From Arthrobacter sp. MYb23 (GTDB lineage Bacteria > Actinomycetota > Actinomycetes > Actinomycetales > Micrococcaceae), in NCBI RefSeq assembly GCF_002979775.1, contig NZ_PCPR01000015.1, positions 1-64,000 on the forward strand: a DNA stretch of 64,000 nucleotides, in the 5' to 3' direction. This document shows, piece after piece, positions 1-8,052 of this stretch. Each line of letters opens with the position of its first letter. The stretch's first letter is position 1. Made by a program: the position numbers and the translations under genes. The notes beneath the pieces were generated by a model, which saw only the letters and a program-made list of their open reading frames with translations, was not told the origin of the DNA and ran no database searches.

Positions 1-656
1 AAACAACAGACACACCCGGCACCACCAAACCCCCACAAAGGGACAGGATCGCTCCGGAGCAACTTTTCAAACTTACCCGATCAATCAGATCTTCGCAAAT
101 CAGCGTTTCCGCGATTTTCGATCCAATCTTCAGCCCCACCCGGCGATGGCACGCTCAAAAGCGAGCCATTTTCCAGGCTGTTATCAAGGGGGTCGGCCTC
201 CGCGGTTCTCAGCTCCAGGCTGTCTCACTCGCGGCGACTCAGAAGACATTACACGTCCGCCGCCTCGGGCACAAATCCACACCAGCATCACCCAAAACCC
301 CGGAAACACAGGCCAAACGGCCTCACAGCGCGGTCAAATCTCCTTCAATCGAACGAAATCATGCGACGTGAAGCCCATCACACCCCGACGGCGAGCGTCA
401 ACCCGAACGTAATCCCTGAGGGCGTCCGCCCAAACACTGTTGGTGACTACCGCCGTCGGCTGGACACGAGATGGCGTTGCCAATGGGGGTGAGAGAGCGA
501 TGGACCCAAACCCGCGGGACATGAGAGAGCGTCGGAAGGGGGCGGCGGTTATCCGGCAGCGCGCGTCCAAGGGAGGCACGACCGAGCGCGCCGAGGATGA
601 CGGCCGCCCCAGCCGCCAGCAAGCCCCAAGCGCCCCACCTACAACCACGCTTAAAC
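1..656. other. Intergenic stretch without a supported gene
   Basis: Open frames here are short, overlap on both strands, lack ribosome binding sites and match no family I recognise. The only structure I can see is the 32-nt-period repeat starting at 491 and the terminator of the ribosomal-protein operon at the right edge. A gene ending left of the window cannot be excluded. Confidence 0.5.
491..612 (+). repeat. 32-nt-period GAGAGAGCG repeat, locus 1
   Basis: GAGAGAGCG occurs at 491 and again exactly 32 nt later at 523. The sequence after the second copy, to about 612 (GTCGGAAGG, a TATCCGGCAGCG stretch, GCCGAGGATG), matches the segment after the second copy at 7926. The homology therefore covers about 120 bp, not just the short motif. 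No coding function is apparent. Confidence 0.7.
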
Positions 657-697
657 GCAAAAAGGGCCGGCAACCATAACGGTTGCCGACCCTTTCA
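657..697 (-). terminator. Rho-independent terminator of the rpmB-rpmG-rpsN operon
   Basis: A GGGNCGGCAACC / GGTTGCCGNCCC hairpin with one mismatch and an ATAAC loop lies 14 nt past the rpsN stop. Read on the minus strand it is followed by a run of five T. Confidence 0.75.
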
Positions 698-708
698 GAG
701 CTTCGTGA

Positions 709-1014
709 TTACCAGGAAGACTTGGTGATGCCCGGGAGCTCACCGCGGTGAGCCATGTCGCGGAAGCGAACACGGGAGATACCGAACTTCTGGAGCGTGC
801 CACGGGGACGGCCGTCGATCTGGTCGCGGTTACGCAGACGGATCGGGGAGGCGTTGCGGGGCAGCTTCTGCAGGCCGAGGCGTGCAGCTTCGCGTGCTTC
901 GTCAGTCGCGTTGGGGTCAACCAGGGTCTTCTTCAGTTCGAGACGCTTGGCAGCGTAACGCTCAACAATGACCTTGCGCTGCTCGTTGCGAGCAATCTTT
1001 GACTTCTTTGCCAT
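709..1014 (-). CDS. rpsN: 30S ribosomal protein S14, long zinc-free type
   Basis: Small-subunit protein of the 30S head. The 101 residues match the long S14 form ([14 protein letters not shown] start, [19 protein letters not shown] end). It has no CxxC pairs, so it is the zinc-independent (C-minus) paralogue type. It is the last gene of a three-gene operon: the ATG lies 4 nt after the rpmG stop and a terminator follows. In many actinobacteria C-minus S14, L33 and L28 are induced together by zinc shortage through Zur. I saw no Zur box upstream of rpmB, so that regulation is not shown here. Confidence 0.97.
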   Translation of the reverse strand: MAKKSKIARNEQRKVIVERYAAKRLELKKTLVDPNATDEAREAARLGLQKLPRNASPIRLRNRDQIDGRPRGTLQKFGISRVRFRDMAHRGELPGITKSSW

Positions 1015-1018
1015 GTGT

Positions 1019-1186
1019 TTAGCGCTCCTCTCGGAATTCGACGTGCTGGCGGATCTTGGGATCGTACTTCTTCAGGACCAGACGGTCCGGATCGTTACGA
1101 CGGTTCTTGCGGGTTACGTAGGTGTAACCGGTGCCCGCAGTGGACTTCAGCTTGATGATCGGACGTACGTCCTTGTCCTTTGCCAT
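1019..1186 (-). CDS. rpmG: 50S ribosomal protein L33, zinc-free type
   Basis: A 55-residue large-subunit protein: starts [18 protein letters not shown], contains [17 protein letters not shown], ends VEFREER. It has no cysteines and so no zinc ribbon. The start ATG overlaps the rpmB stop by one base (TAATG), which indicates translational coupling. Confidence 0.97.
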   Translation of the reverse strand: MAKDKDVRPIIKLKSTAGTGYTYVTRKNRRNDPDRLVLKKYDPKIRQHVEFREER

Positions 1187-1422
1187 TAGAGCTTTACTCC
1201 TCGTGCCAGGATGTCAGCAACGACTGAGTCGATGCCGCGTACGTCGATTGTCTTGATGCCACGGGCTGACAGGGTCAGCGTGACGTTACGGCGCAGGGAC
1301 GGAACCCAGTAGCGCTTCTTCTGAATGTTCGGGTCGAACCGGCGCTTGTTGCGACGGTGCGAGTGCGAAATGCTGTGTCCAAAGCCCGGCTCGGCTCCGG
1401 TCACTTGGCAGTGTGCTGCCAT
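1186..1422 (-). CDS. rpmB: 50S ribosomal protein L28
   Basis: First gene of the operon, 78 residues, with the typical L28 core ([16 protein letters not shown], then KKRYWVPS and [12 protein letters not shown]). It has a single cysteine (C5) instead of the paired cysteines of zinc-binding L28, so it fits the C-minus class like its neighbours. A longer open frame runs upstream to 1614, but family length and the MAAHCQVTG start argue for 1422. Confidence 0.96.
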   Translation of the reverse strand: MAAHCQVTGAEPGFGHSISHSHRRNKRRFDPNIQKKRYWVPSLRRNVTLTLSARGIKTIDVRGIDSVVADILARGVKL

Positions 1423-1815
1423 GACTCTCCTCCAAAGATTGAATGTAACGGCGTGCAGATGTTCCTGCGTTACCGTGCGACAGGCAGCGTCCGCAGCCGG
1501 ATCCAGACCATTTCGGTAGTTTCCGCAGCAAGTGCGGCGAAGAAGGCTGGCCTCAGGGTGGTCAGTGAAACACTGAATCAGGTCCTGGGATACCGGGCGA
1601 ATACAGGAATGCACGCAACTTGAGCCCCTAACTACCGGCCACCGGGACGTCAGTAAAACCGACAGTCACCACTAACCGGAGCAATTGCACACGATCCGCA
1701 CTACCTAGCGCCTAACTATTCTACGGGCCAAGCCAAATTAAGACCAATCAGGCATCATACGCCCCCTAAAGCTCTTTCACAGCAGAACCAAAGGATGCTT
1801 GGCGAGTCTTAGGTC
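1423..1815. other. Divergent promoter region, no gene seen
   Basis: This stretch separates rpmB (minus) from the ferric reductase gene (plus). No convincing short gene was found. I looked for a Zur-type AT-rich palindrome (TGAAAATGATTTTCA-like) and saw none. The AT-richer segment at about 1715-1790 is the likeliest promoter location. Confidence 0.4.
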
Positions 1816-3291
1816 ATGACCTCGTTATTGACTCCCGATACCCCGGTGGAAAGCATTCCGGCGCCGGCACGGCAAACGCCTCCGACCGCCGTCGAACGTT
1901 TCCGTCCACAGGCCCGACGGCGGCTGGTCCGGGCTGATTTTCTCGGAGCACTGGGGTGGTTGTCCGGTGTGGCGGCGGTAGCCCTGTGGCTGGCCGACGG
2001 CGGCGCGAGCGGGTTCTCTTCGCTCGCTGGAACAATGACGGCGCTGGGAATTGTGGCCGGCCTCATCGGCATGGACTTGGTCCTGCTGATGCTCCTGCTG
2101 GCGGCCAGAATTCCGTTCATCGACAACACCATCGGCCATGATCGCGCCCTCGAAATCCACAAGAAACTGGGCAAGCCGGCGCTCTACTTACTCCTGTCCC
2201 ACGGTCTTTTCATCGCCATTGGATACGGCGCAGCGGAGGGACTCGACCCCATCAGCGAGTCGGTCTCCCTGTGGATCAACGTGCCCGATATGTGGCTCGC
2301 GTTCGTGTCCATGGCACTGTTCATCGCCGTGGTGGTCACCTCGCTGGTGGCAGTTCGCCGCCGCTTCCCTTATGAGTTCTGGTACGCAGTCCACCTGCTC
2401 ACCTATGCGGCCGTTGCGGCCGCGATCCCCCATCAGTTCAGCGTGGGTGGGCTGTTCGCCGAGGGTACCTGGCAGCGTTGGTATTGGTTGGCCTTCTGCA
2501 TCGCCACGGGCGCCGCCCTCCTCTTCTACCGCGTGTATCAGCCGCTGGCCGCAAGCTTCCGGCATCAGCTCACCGTCAGCCGTGTGGTCCGCGTGGCGCC
2601 GGACGTTTTCAGTATTGAAATGACGGGCCGGCACCTCGAACGGCTGGCCGGATCCGGTGGGCGCTTCTTCTTCTGGAGGTTCCTCGCTGCCGGGCACTGG
2701 TGGCAGGCACACCCGTTCAGTTTGTCCGCGGAACCGGTCCTGGCCATGTCAGCGGCCCAAGAATCTGCAAGCCAAGGAAAACTGCGCATCACAGTCCGGA
2801 ACCTCGGCGACGGCTCCGCACGCCTTGCGAAGATCAGCCCCGGCACCAAGGTGGCCATTGAAGGACCCTACGGAATGTTCAGCACGGCGGCCAGAACCCG
2901 CAACAGGGTGGTGATGATCGGAGCCGGTGTTGGCATTACCCCGCTGCGGTCGCTCCTTGAATCCACGCCGTTCGAACCCGGTCAGGCCACCGTCCTCCTC
3001 CGCGGTCACGACGAATCCGACCTCTTCTTGGGGCAGGAAATCATGTCGTTGTGCCAGGCGCGTGGCGTCACGCTCTTCCACCTGACCGGCCCCCGATCCA
3101 GCGGCAATCACGCCTGGCTCCCCCAGACGGCGGTCGCGGCCGGCTTCACGCTCAGCTCTTACGCTCTAGACATCGCCGACGCCGATGTTTACGTCTGCGG
3201 CCCAGCTCCGTGGGCTGCCTCCGTCATCCGGGATGTGCAGTGGGCGGGTGTCCCGGCAGAACAACTCCACTACGAAAGGTTTGACTGGTGA
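1816..3291 (+). CDS. Ferric-reductase-like transmembrane flavoprotein oxidoreductase
   Basis: A 491-residue predicted membrane oxidoreductase. Residues about 40-240 hold some six hydrophobic segments with histidines placed like ferric-reductase haem ligands (H115, H129, H193, H206). The C-terminal half is a ferredoxin-NADP reductase-type module: FAD motif HPFSLS at 299-304, nucleotide motif GAGVGITPLRSLLE at 369-382 and VYVCGPAPW near the end. It would move electrons from cytosolic NAD(P)H across the membrane. The next gene starts within its stop (GTGA overlap) and encodes a secreted FMN-binding protein, with ApbE third, so the likely acceptor is that flavoprotein. The true substrate is unknown. 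Confidence 0.88.
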   Translation: MTSLLTPDTPVESIPAPARQTPPTAVERFRPQARRRLVRADFLGALGWLSGVAAVALWLADGGASGFSSLAGTMTALGIVAGLIGMDLVLLMLLLAARIPFIDNTIGHDRALEIHKKLGKPALYLLLSHGLFIAIGYGAAEGLDPISESVSLWINVPDMWLAFVSMALFIAVVVTSLVAVRRRFPYEFWYAVHLLTYAAVAAAIPHQFSVGGLFAEGTWQRWYWLAFCIATGAALLFYRVYQPLAASFRHQLTVSRVVRVAPDVFSIEMTGRHLERLAGSGGRFFFWRFLAAGHWWQAHPFSLSAEPVLAMSAAQESASQGKLRITVRNLGDGSARLAKISPGTKVAIEGPYGMFSTAARTRNRVVMIGAGVGITPLRSLLESTPFEPGQATVLLRGHDESDLFLGQEIMSLCQARGVTLFHLTGPRSSGNHAWLPQTAVAAGFTLSSYALDIADADVYVCGPAPWAASVIRDVQWAGVPAEQLHYERFDW

Positions 3292-3758
3292 GGATCAGAG
3301 CAGCAATGGCAACGGCCCTGGCATCTGCGGGCATCCTGCTGGCCGGCTGGCAATCCGGGGCGCACATTGCCGAGACGGGCACCTCAACCACCACCAGCCT
3401 GAGCAGCAGTGCCTCAACCGGCGGCTCAGCTGCCAGCGGCAGCACCGGCTCCAGCGGCAGCGCGGCGTCGGGAAGTACGACGGCGGCAACATACGACGGC
3501 GCGTCAGTCCAGACCCGCTTCGGAACGGTCCAGGTGCAGGTGACCATCCAGGACGGCAAGATCACGGAAGTTACCCCGCTCCAGCTCACGGATGCCGAGC
3601 GGAAGTCCGCACAGATCAGCAGCCGCGCAGCTCCGGTGTTAAGGTCCGAGGTGATCCAAGCCCAGTCAGCCAACGTCCAAACCATCGGTGGGGCAACGGT
3701 CACCAGCGACGCCTACCTCACTTCGCTCCAGGCAGCCCTCGATGCAGCCCATTTCTAG
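3288..3758 (+). CDS. Secreted FMN-binding domain protein
   Basis: 156 residues: N-terminal hydrophobic export segment (about 5-22), a low-complexity Ser/Gly/Thr linker (about 30-66) and a C-terminal FMN-binding domain. GGATVTS at 134-140 matches the (S/T)GAT-type motif in which ApbE attaches FMN to Thr; T137 would be the acceptor. GTG start overlapping the previous stop, and the ApbE gene follows. This gives an extracytoplasmic flavin carrier receiving electrons from the upstream membrane reductase. The linker may span or tether to the cell wall. Confidence 0.85.
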   Translation: MRIRAAMATALASAGILLAGWQSGAHIAETGTSTTTSLSSSASTGGSAASGSTGSSGSAASGSTTAATYDGASVQTRFGTVQVQVTIQDGKITEVTPLQLTDAERKSAQISSRAAPVLRSEVIQAQSANVQTIGGATVTSDAYLTSLQAALDAAHF

Positions 3759-4533
3759 GGGCCAGCAGCTCCGTGCCCGGACCTTCCGCAGCATGGGCAC
3801 CGTGGTGAGCTTAACGATGGCGAGCAACAGATACGCCCAAACTGCCGTGGACGAGCTCGAGTCCGCCGTCGACGTTGTTGAAAGTATTTTCGCGCATCTT
3901 GACCTGACGTTCAGCCTGTACCGGACAGGTTCGGAAGCGAGTCGGCTGGCCCGCGGGGAGATCATGCTGGCCTACACGTCAGAGACCATGCAGGAACTCT
4001 ATGCAGAGGCATCGGAGTGGCGGTTGGCAACGGACGGCGCCTTCACGTCCGAGCGTCCGGACGGCATCCTGGACCTTTCCGGGATCGTCAAGGCCCATGC
4101 GATGCGTGAGGCTGCGTTTTCGCTCCGCGCGCTTGGCCTGACGGACTGGTGCCTGAACGCGGGAGGGGATGTGTTGGTGAGCGGGACACCCGGGCCCACC
4201 GCACATGAACCGTGGCTGGCCGGCATCGTTGACCCCTTGGATCGCCAGGCTTTGCTGGGGGCGTTCCCGTTGGCATCCAAGAGTGCGCTGGCGACGTCGG
4301 GCTCAGCCGAGCGGGGTGAACATATCTGGGCAATCAGCGGCGCAGCACCGGAGTTCGCACAGGTCTCGGTGGCGGCCAGCGACATCGTCACTGCGGATGT
4401 CCTTGCCGCAGCGATCGTTGCCGGTGGCACCCGGACCTTGGATCAGGCCGTTGAAAAGTGGGGCGCGGACGTTTTGGCGGTACGCCGGGACGGCACCCTG
4501 CTGGCCACACCGGAGTTCAGGAACGCAGCCTAG
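3742..4533 (+). CDS. apbE: FAD:protein FMN transferase (ApbE family)
   Basis: 264 residues matching ApbE: FRSMGTVVSL near the start, DGILDLSGIVKAHAM, the glycine-rich LNAGGDVLVSG, and a late ALATSGSAERGEHIW segment. ApbE moves FMN from FAD onto Thr/Ser of FMN-binding domains outside the cytosol; the upstream gene supplies such a domain. A longer frame starts at 3688. I chose ATG 3742 because it overlaps the previous gene by only 17 nt and starts just before the conserved region. No clear signal peptide is visible, which is unusual for ApbE. Confidence 0.88.
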   Translation: MQPISRGQQLRARTFRSMGTVVSLTMASNRYAQTAVDELESAVDVVESIFAHLDLTFSLYRTGSEASRLARGEIMLAYTSETMQELYAEASEWRLATDGAFTSERPDGILDLSGIVKAHAMREAAFSLRALGLTDWCLNAGGDVLVSGTPGPTAHEPWLAGIVDPLDRQALLGAFPLASKSALATSGSAERGEHIWAISGAAPEFAQVSVAASDIVTADVLAAAIVAGGTRTLDQAVEKWGADVLAVRRDGTLLATPEFRNAA

Positions 4534-5294
4534 AGCGGCCGGATCAGCTCGGGGTACTTGGGGCTCAAACCGTCGCCGGAGGACACTCCCCGCACACGAC
4601 GGGCAACCCATGGAGCCGCAGATTCCCGGAACCAGCGTGCGTTGGCTTTCAATGCCTCCACACGATTCATCAGACGAACCGGCGCCAGCTCGGGAACTTC
4701 GATTACATGCTGGTGCTCAAGGACATCCAGGACGCGCTTTGCCATGTTGACGTGGCCGGCGGTGGACATGTGCATCCGGTCCTCACCCCAGAGGCGCCAA
4801 TCGTCGTACTCGTCGAACCGCCAATAGTCCACCAGCAGGGCACCATGGTTTTCTGCAATTTCGCGCACCAGCTCGTTGTAGATCGCAGTGCGTCCGCGCA
4901 TCGCGCTGAAAACCTTGGAGCCTTTCGCGTCAAAGCCAGTGAAAAGAACCACGGTGGCGCCCGACGCGCTCAACTTGGCAATGCCGGCGTCGTACTCCTC
5001 CAAAAGCGAGTCAATATCGATCTTGGGCCGCAGGATGTCGTTCGCGCCCGCATACAACGTCACCAACGTGGGCTTCATGGCTACGGCGGCATCAACCTGC
5101 TCAGCCATGATCTGCCGGAGCTTTCGGCCACGAATGGCCAGGTTGGCGTAGCCAAAGTCCGCGTTGCTGTGGGCCAGCTGCCCGGCGACGACGTCGGCCC
5201 AGCCGCGAACACCGTTGGGGCGGGCGGGATCGTCGTCTCCGACGCCCTCAGTGAACGAGTCCCCCAGGGCAACATAACGGGCAGAAAAATCCAT
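4530..5294 (-). CDS. SGNH/GDSL-family hydrolase (paralogue 1)
   Basis: 254-residue serine hydrolase of the SGNH class. Block I is GDSFTEGVGD near residue 10, with the nucleophile Ser. Block III is AGANDIL. Block V is DRMHMSTAGH, supplying Asp and His. Such enzymes cleave esters of lipids, sugars or cell-wall acyl groups; the substrate here is unknown. No signal peptide, so cytosolic. It shares its whole layout with the proteins at 6159 and 6997. Convergent with apbE, overlapping by 4 nt. Confidence 0.9.
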   Translation of the reverse strand: MDFSARYVALGDSFTEGVGDDDPARPNGVRGWADVVAGQLAHSNADFGYANLAIRGRKLRQIMAEQVDAAVAMKPTLVTLYAGANDILRPKIDIDSLLEEYDAGIAKLSASGATVVLFTGFDAKGSKVFSAMRGRTAIYNELVREIAENHGALLVDYWRFDEYDDWRLWGEDRMHMSTAGHVNMAKRVLDVLEHQHVIEVPELAPVRLMNRVEALKANARWFRESAAPWVARRVRGVSSGDGLSPKYPELIRPL

Positions 5295-5347
5295 GCCGTC
5301 AGTCTGCCACTTCAGCGCTTGAGGTCACAAAGCACCCGTTGAGGTGA

Positions 5348-5827
5348 TTACGAGTCACGGAGGATCCAGTGGTTGTTGTCCAGGCGGGCCACGATTTTCT
5401 CGCCGATGCGGGCAAGATCCGCGACGTCGTCCGGGCTGAGCGAATCGAGCATCAGCGTCCGCACTGATTCCACATGTCCCGGGGCGAGGGTCACAATGGT
5501 GGACATGCCGGCGTCGGTCAGGTGCGCTACGGTCACGCGGGCGTCGCCGGGGTGCGCCTGACGTTCAACCCAGCCGCGTTTCTGCAGCTTGGTGACAACG
5601 TGGGAAAGGCGCGATAAGGAAGCACTCGTGCGCGCGGCGAGCTCGCTCATGGGAAGGTAGCGGCCCTCTGTTTCGGAAAGCATCGCGAGCACGTTGTAGT
5701 CGAACAAGGACAATTTGCCGGCCGACTGAAGCTGGGTATCCAACGCCGAGGGGAGCAAGGTGTTGATGCTCAGCAGGGCCAGCCAGGCACGGCGTTCGTC
5801 GGCGTTCAGCCAGCGGGGTTGAGTCAT
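5348..5827 (-). CDS. MarR-family transcriptional regulator
   Basis: 159 residues with the MarR winged-helix layout: LSETEGRYLPMSELAARTSAS, SLSRLSHVVTKLQKRGWVER as recognition helix region, and ARVTVAHLTDAG as the wing. It lies between SGNH hydrolase genes and is divergent from the YciI-like gene at 5896, so the 68-bp gap probably holds a shared promoter region. The ligand is unknown. Confidence 0.9.
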   Translation of the reverse strand: MTQPRWLNADERRAWLALLSINTLLPSALDTQLQSAGKLSLFDYNVLAMLSETEGRYLPMSELAARTSASLSRLSHVVTKLQKRGWVERQAHPGDARVTVAHLTDAGMSTIVTLAPGHVESVRTLMLDSLSPDDVADLARIGEKIVARLDNNHWILRDS

Positions 5828-5895
5828 GCCTCCATCTTATGAGAATTCGCTGCTTTCTTAGGTCCAGTCCCCGGCTCAGGCGATAGGCTGGCGGC

Positions 5896-6183
5896 ATGTT
5901 TGTCGTCTCATTGACCTACAAGGTTCCCGACGAAATTGTCGACTTCCACCGCCCTGGCCATATGGCCTGGCTTAAGGAAGCGTTCGACGCCGGGACTTTC
6001 CTTGCGTCCGGACGTCGCGTCCCAGCCACCGGCGGTGTCCTGCTCTCCAAAGTGGACAGGGCTACGCTCGATGCATCATTGGCCGAGGACCCGTTCTACA
6101 GCAATGGCGTGGCCGAGTTCGAGATCATCGAATTCACTGCCACCAGCGTGGCCGAGGGTTACGAGAACCTGCTCGATACCTGA
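5896..6183 (+). CDS. YciI-like domain protein
   Basis: 95 residues of the YCII fold (dimeric alpha-beta barrel type): FVVSLTYKVP at the start, DFHRPGHMAWLKEAFDAG with the conserved His, and ASGRRVPATGGVLLSK. Members are small cytosolic proteins with few known roles. Divergent from the MarR gene, so a likely target of that regulator. Its 3' end overlaps the convergent SGNH gene by 25 nt. Confidence 0.88.
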   Translation: MFVVSLTYKVPDEIVDFHRPGHMAWLKEAFDAGTFLASGRRVPATGGVLLSKVDRATLDASLAEDPFYSNGVAEFEIIEFTATSVAEGYENLLDT

Positions 6184-6983
6184 GGTCTCTGCGCTTTTGC
6201 AGTGCCCAGCCGCTCAGGCAGCACCACCGGCATGAGTTCCGGCCAGCGAGCCATCAGGTGGTCGCCGCTTGAGACGCCGCGGAACCGCCGCGAAAGCCAC
6301 GGCCCGACGTCGCGCCTCAGCCAGGCGACGTCGTCGGCGATGTTTTCGGCGCGGGTCCGCGGACGGGGAGCGGCGAGCGTTGGCGATTGGAGCGAGTGCG
6401 GAGCGCCGAGGACTTCCAGGACTTTCTTGGCCATGTAGCTGTGCCCGGCAGAGGACATGTGCAGGCGATCAGGGGCCCACATCCGCGGGTCCTGGAACTT
6501 CTCGAAACACCAATAATCCACCAGTAGCGTTTGGTACGTGGCTGCGATACGGCGAATCTGGCGATTGTAAATAGCGGTGCGCACTTTGAGCGGTTCGAGC
6601 AGGGGCGACAACGGAACGTTGTAACCCGTGAAGAGCAGGACCGTGGCTCCGCTGGCTTTGACCCTTCTGACGGCGTCCTCGTAATCCCGGATGAGCCTGC
6701 TCATATTGGGTGTAGCCGTGAGCAGGTCATTGCCGCCGGCGTAGAAGCTGACCAGCGTGGGTTTCATGGCGAGGGCGGGCTCAAGTTGTCCAGCGATGAT
6801 CTGTTGGAGACGGCGGCCGCGGATGGCCAAGTTGGCGTAGCGCGTTCCGTCGTCGTGCCGGGCCAGTTCTTCTGCCACCCGGTCGGCCCAGCCACGGCAA
6901 TTGTTGGGGAGCCTGAGATCGGTGTCGCCGACGCCCTCGGTGAAGGAGTCGCCGAGGGCCACAAACCTGAGGTGGTCGTTCAC
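6159..6983 (-). CDS. SGNH/GDSL-family hydrolase (paralogue 2)
   Basis: 274 residues, GTG start preceded by AGGGAAG. GDSFTEGVGD (block I), YAGGNDLL (block III) and DRLHMSSAGH (block V) are all present, so it should be active. It is collinear with the hydrolases at 4530 and 6997, sharing the segments after NLAIRGRRL and the GVSSGD motif near the C-terminus. The next hydrolase gene ends 13 nt upstream, so the two are probably co-transcribed. Confidence 0.9.
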   Translation of the reverse strand: MNDHLRFVALGDSFTEGVGDTDLRLPNNCRGWADRVAEELARHDDGTRYANLAIRGRRLQQIIAGQLEPALAMKPTLVSFYAGGNDLLTATPNMSRLIRDYEDAVRRVKASGATVLLFTGYNVPLSPLLEPLKVRTAIYNRQIRRIAATYQTLLVDYWCFEKFQDPRMWAPDRLHMSSAGHSYMAKKVLEVLGAPHSLQSPTLAAPRPRTRAENIADDVAWLRRDVGPWLSRRFRGVSSGDHLMARWPELMPVVLPERLGTAKAQRPQVSSRFS

Positions 6984-6996
6984 GGGGCTTCCCTCT

Positions 6997-7827
6997 TCAT
7001 AGTGCGGCCTCTTCCACGAGTTTCTTCAACCCGCCTTTGCGTGGCACCTTGACCGGCTGCGGCCAGCGGGGCTGCAGGGAGTCGCCCAGCGTGATGCCCC
7101 TGAGTTTGCGGCCGAACAGCGGGACCACCCAGTCATTGACCCAACGGCGTTGCCGGCGCTCCCATTCGCGGAGCGTTACGCGGGACGGCGGATCCCACTG
7201 CTTGGGCGAAATTTTATGGGGGACGTTGAGGTGATCGAGGACCTGAGCAGCCAAATACTTGTGTCCCGCCTTCGACATGTGGAGTCGGTCCGGGGCCCAC
7301 ATCCGTTCGTCCTTAAAGGCGTCGAAGCACCAGTAGTCCACCAGGACGGCGTCATATCTGGCAGCAATATCGCGGACTCTCTGGTTATAGAGAGTATTCC
7401 GCTTCTTGAAGGGTTCCAGGACCGCAGACACTTTCACATCAAAGCCCGTGAACAGAACCAAAGTAGCGCCGGTTTCGCTCAGGCGCGCTACCAGCAATTC
7501 GTAATCGTTGAGGAGCGCATCCATATCGGTGCCGAAATCGAGGATGTCGTTCCCGCCGGCATACAGCGTGATGAGCGTTGGTTCCATGGCGATGGCGGGT
7601 TCCAGCTGTTCATCGATGATGTGCCGGAGCCTCTTGCTGCGCACCGCCAAATTGGCGTACTCCCAGCCAGGCTGATCCTTGGCCAACTTCTCGGCAACCC
7701 GGTCGGCCCATCCGCGGACCCCATTGGGCAGGACCTTGCTGGGATCCCCCACGCCTTCGGTGAAGGAGTCCCCGATGGCGACATACCGCCGTCGAACATT
7801 ACTCCGGTCCCCGAGTTCCTCCCGCAC
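6997..7827 (-). CDS. SGNH/GDSL-family hydrolase (paralogue 3)
   Basis: 276 residues: GDSFTEGVGD near residue 19, YAGGNDILDF, DRLHMSKAGHKYL. The C-terminal region is basic (VPRKGGLKKLVEE). The GTG at 7827 is the longest start; one a few codons downstream is possible. First gene of the probable two-gene unit with 6159. Confidence 0.88.
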   Translation of the reverse strand: MREELGDRSNVRRRYVAIGDSFTEGVGDPSKVLPNGVRGWADRVAEKLAKDQPGWEYANLAVRSKRLRHIIDEQLEPAIAMEPTLITLYAGGNDILDFGTDMDALLNDYELLVARLSETGATLVLFTGFDVKVSAVLEPFKKRNTLYNQRVRDIAARYDAVLVDYWCFDAFKDERMWAPDRLHMSKAGHKYLAAQVLDHLNVPHKISPKQWDPPSRVTLREWERRQRRWVNDWVVPLFGRKLRGITLGDSLQPRWPQPVKVPRKGGLKKLVEEAAL

Positions 7828-7893
7828 CCCAGCGACGCTACCCGCCCCTGGTTAAGCCAGAACCAACCCAAAGTGAACAAGCCAACGGGATGT

Positions 7894-8010
7894 GAGAGAG
7901 CGATCGCCTGAAACCCGAGGGAAGTGAGAGAGCGTCGGAAGGCCGGGGGGCGGGCATCCGGCAGCGTGCGTCAAAGCGACGAAGGAGCAGCACGCCGAGG
8001 ATGGCCGCCC
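7894..8010 (+). repeat. 32-nt-period GAGAGAGCG repeat, locus 2
   Basis: GAGAGAGCG at 7894 and again at 7926, 32 nt apart. The downstream segment (GTCGGAAGG, CATCCGGCAGCG, GCCGAGGATGGCCGCCC) is homologous to that at locus 1. It fills the gap between the SGNH gene and the siderophore-interacting protein gene. Confidence 0.7.
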
Positions 8011-8052
8011 ACCGGCCTCCCAGCTGCGGCGGACTAAGCGGTGGAGCTGGGC

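Noticed and set aside
491..555. CRISPR array
   Set aside because: The 32-nt-period units are contiguous tandem copies with no spacers and no cas genes nearby.
146..660. Several overlapping open frames of 80-110 codons on both strands
   Set aside because: No ribosome binding sites, Arg/Pro/Ser-rich composition typical of GC-rich noise, no family similarity, and they overlap the 32-nt repeat.
4458..5342. 294-codon plus-strand frame
   Set aside because: Lies opposite the SGNH hydrolase whose catalytic blocks are all intact; its own product has no recognisable domain.
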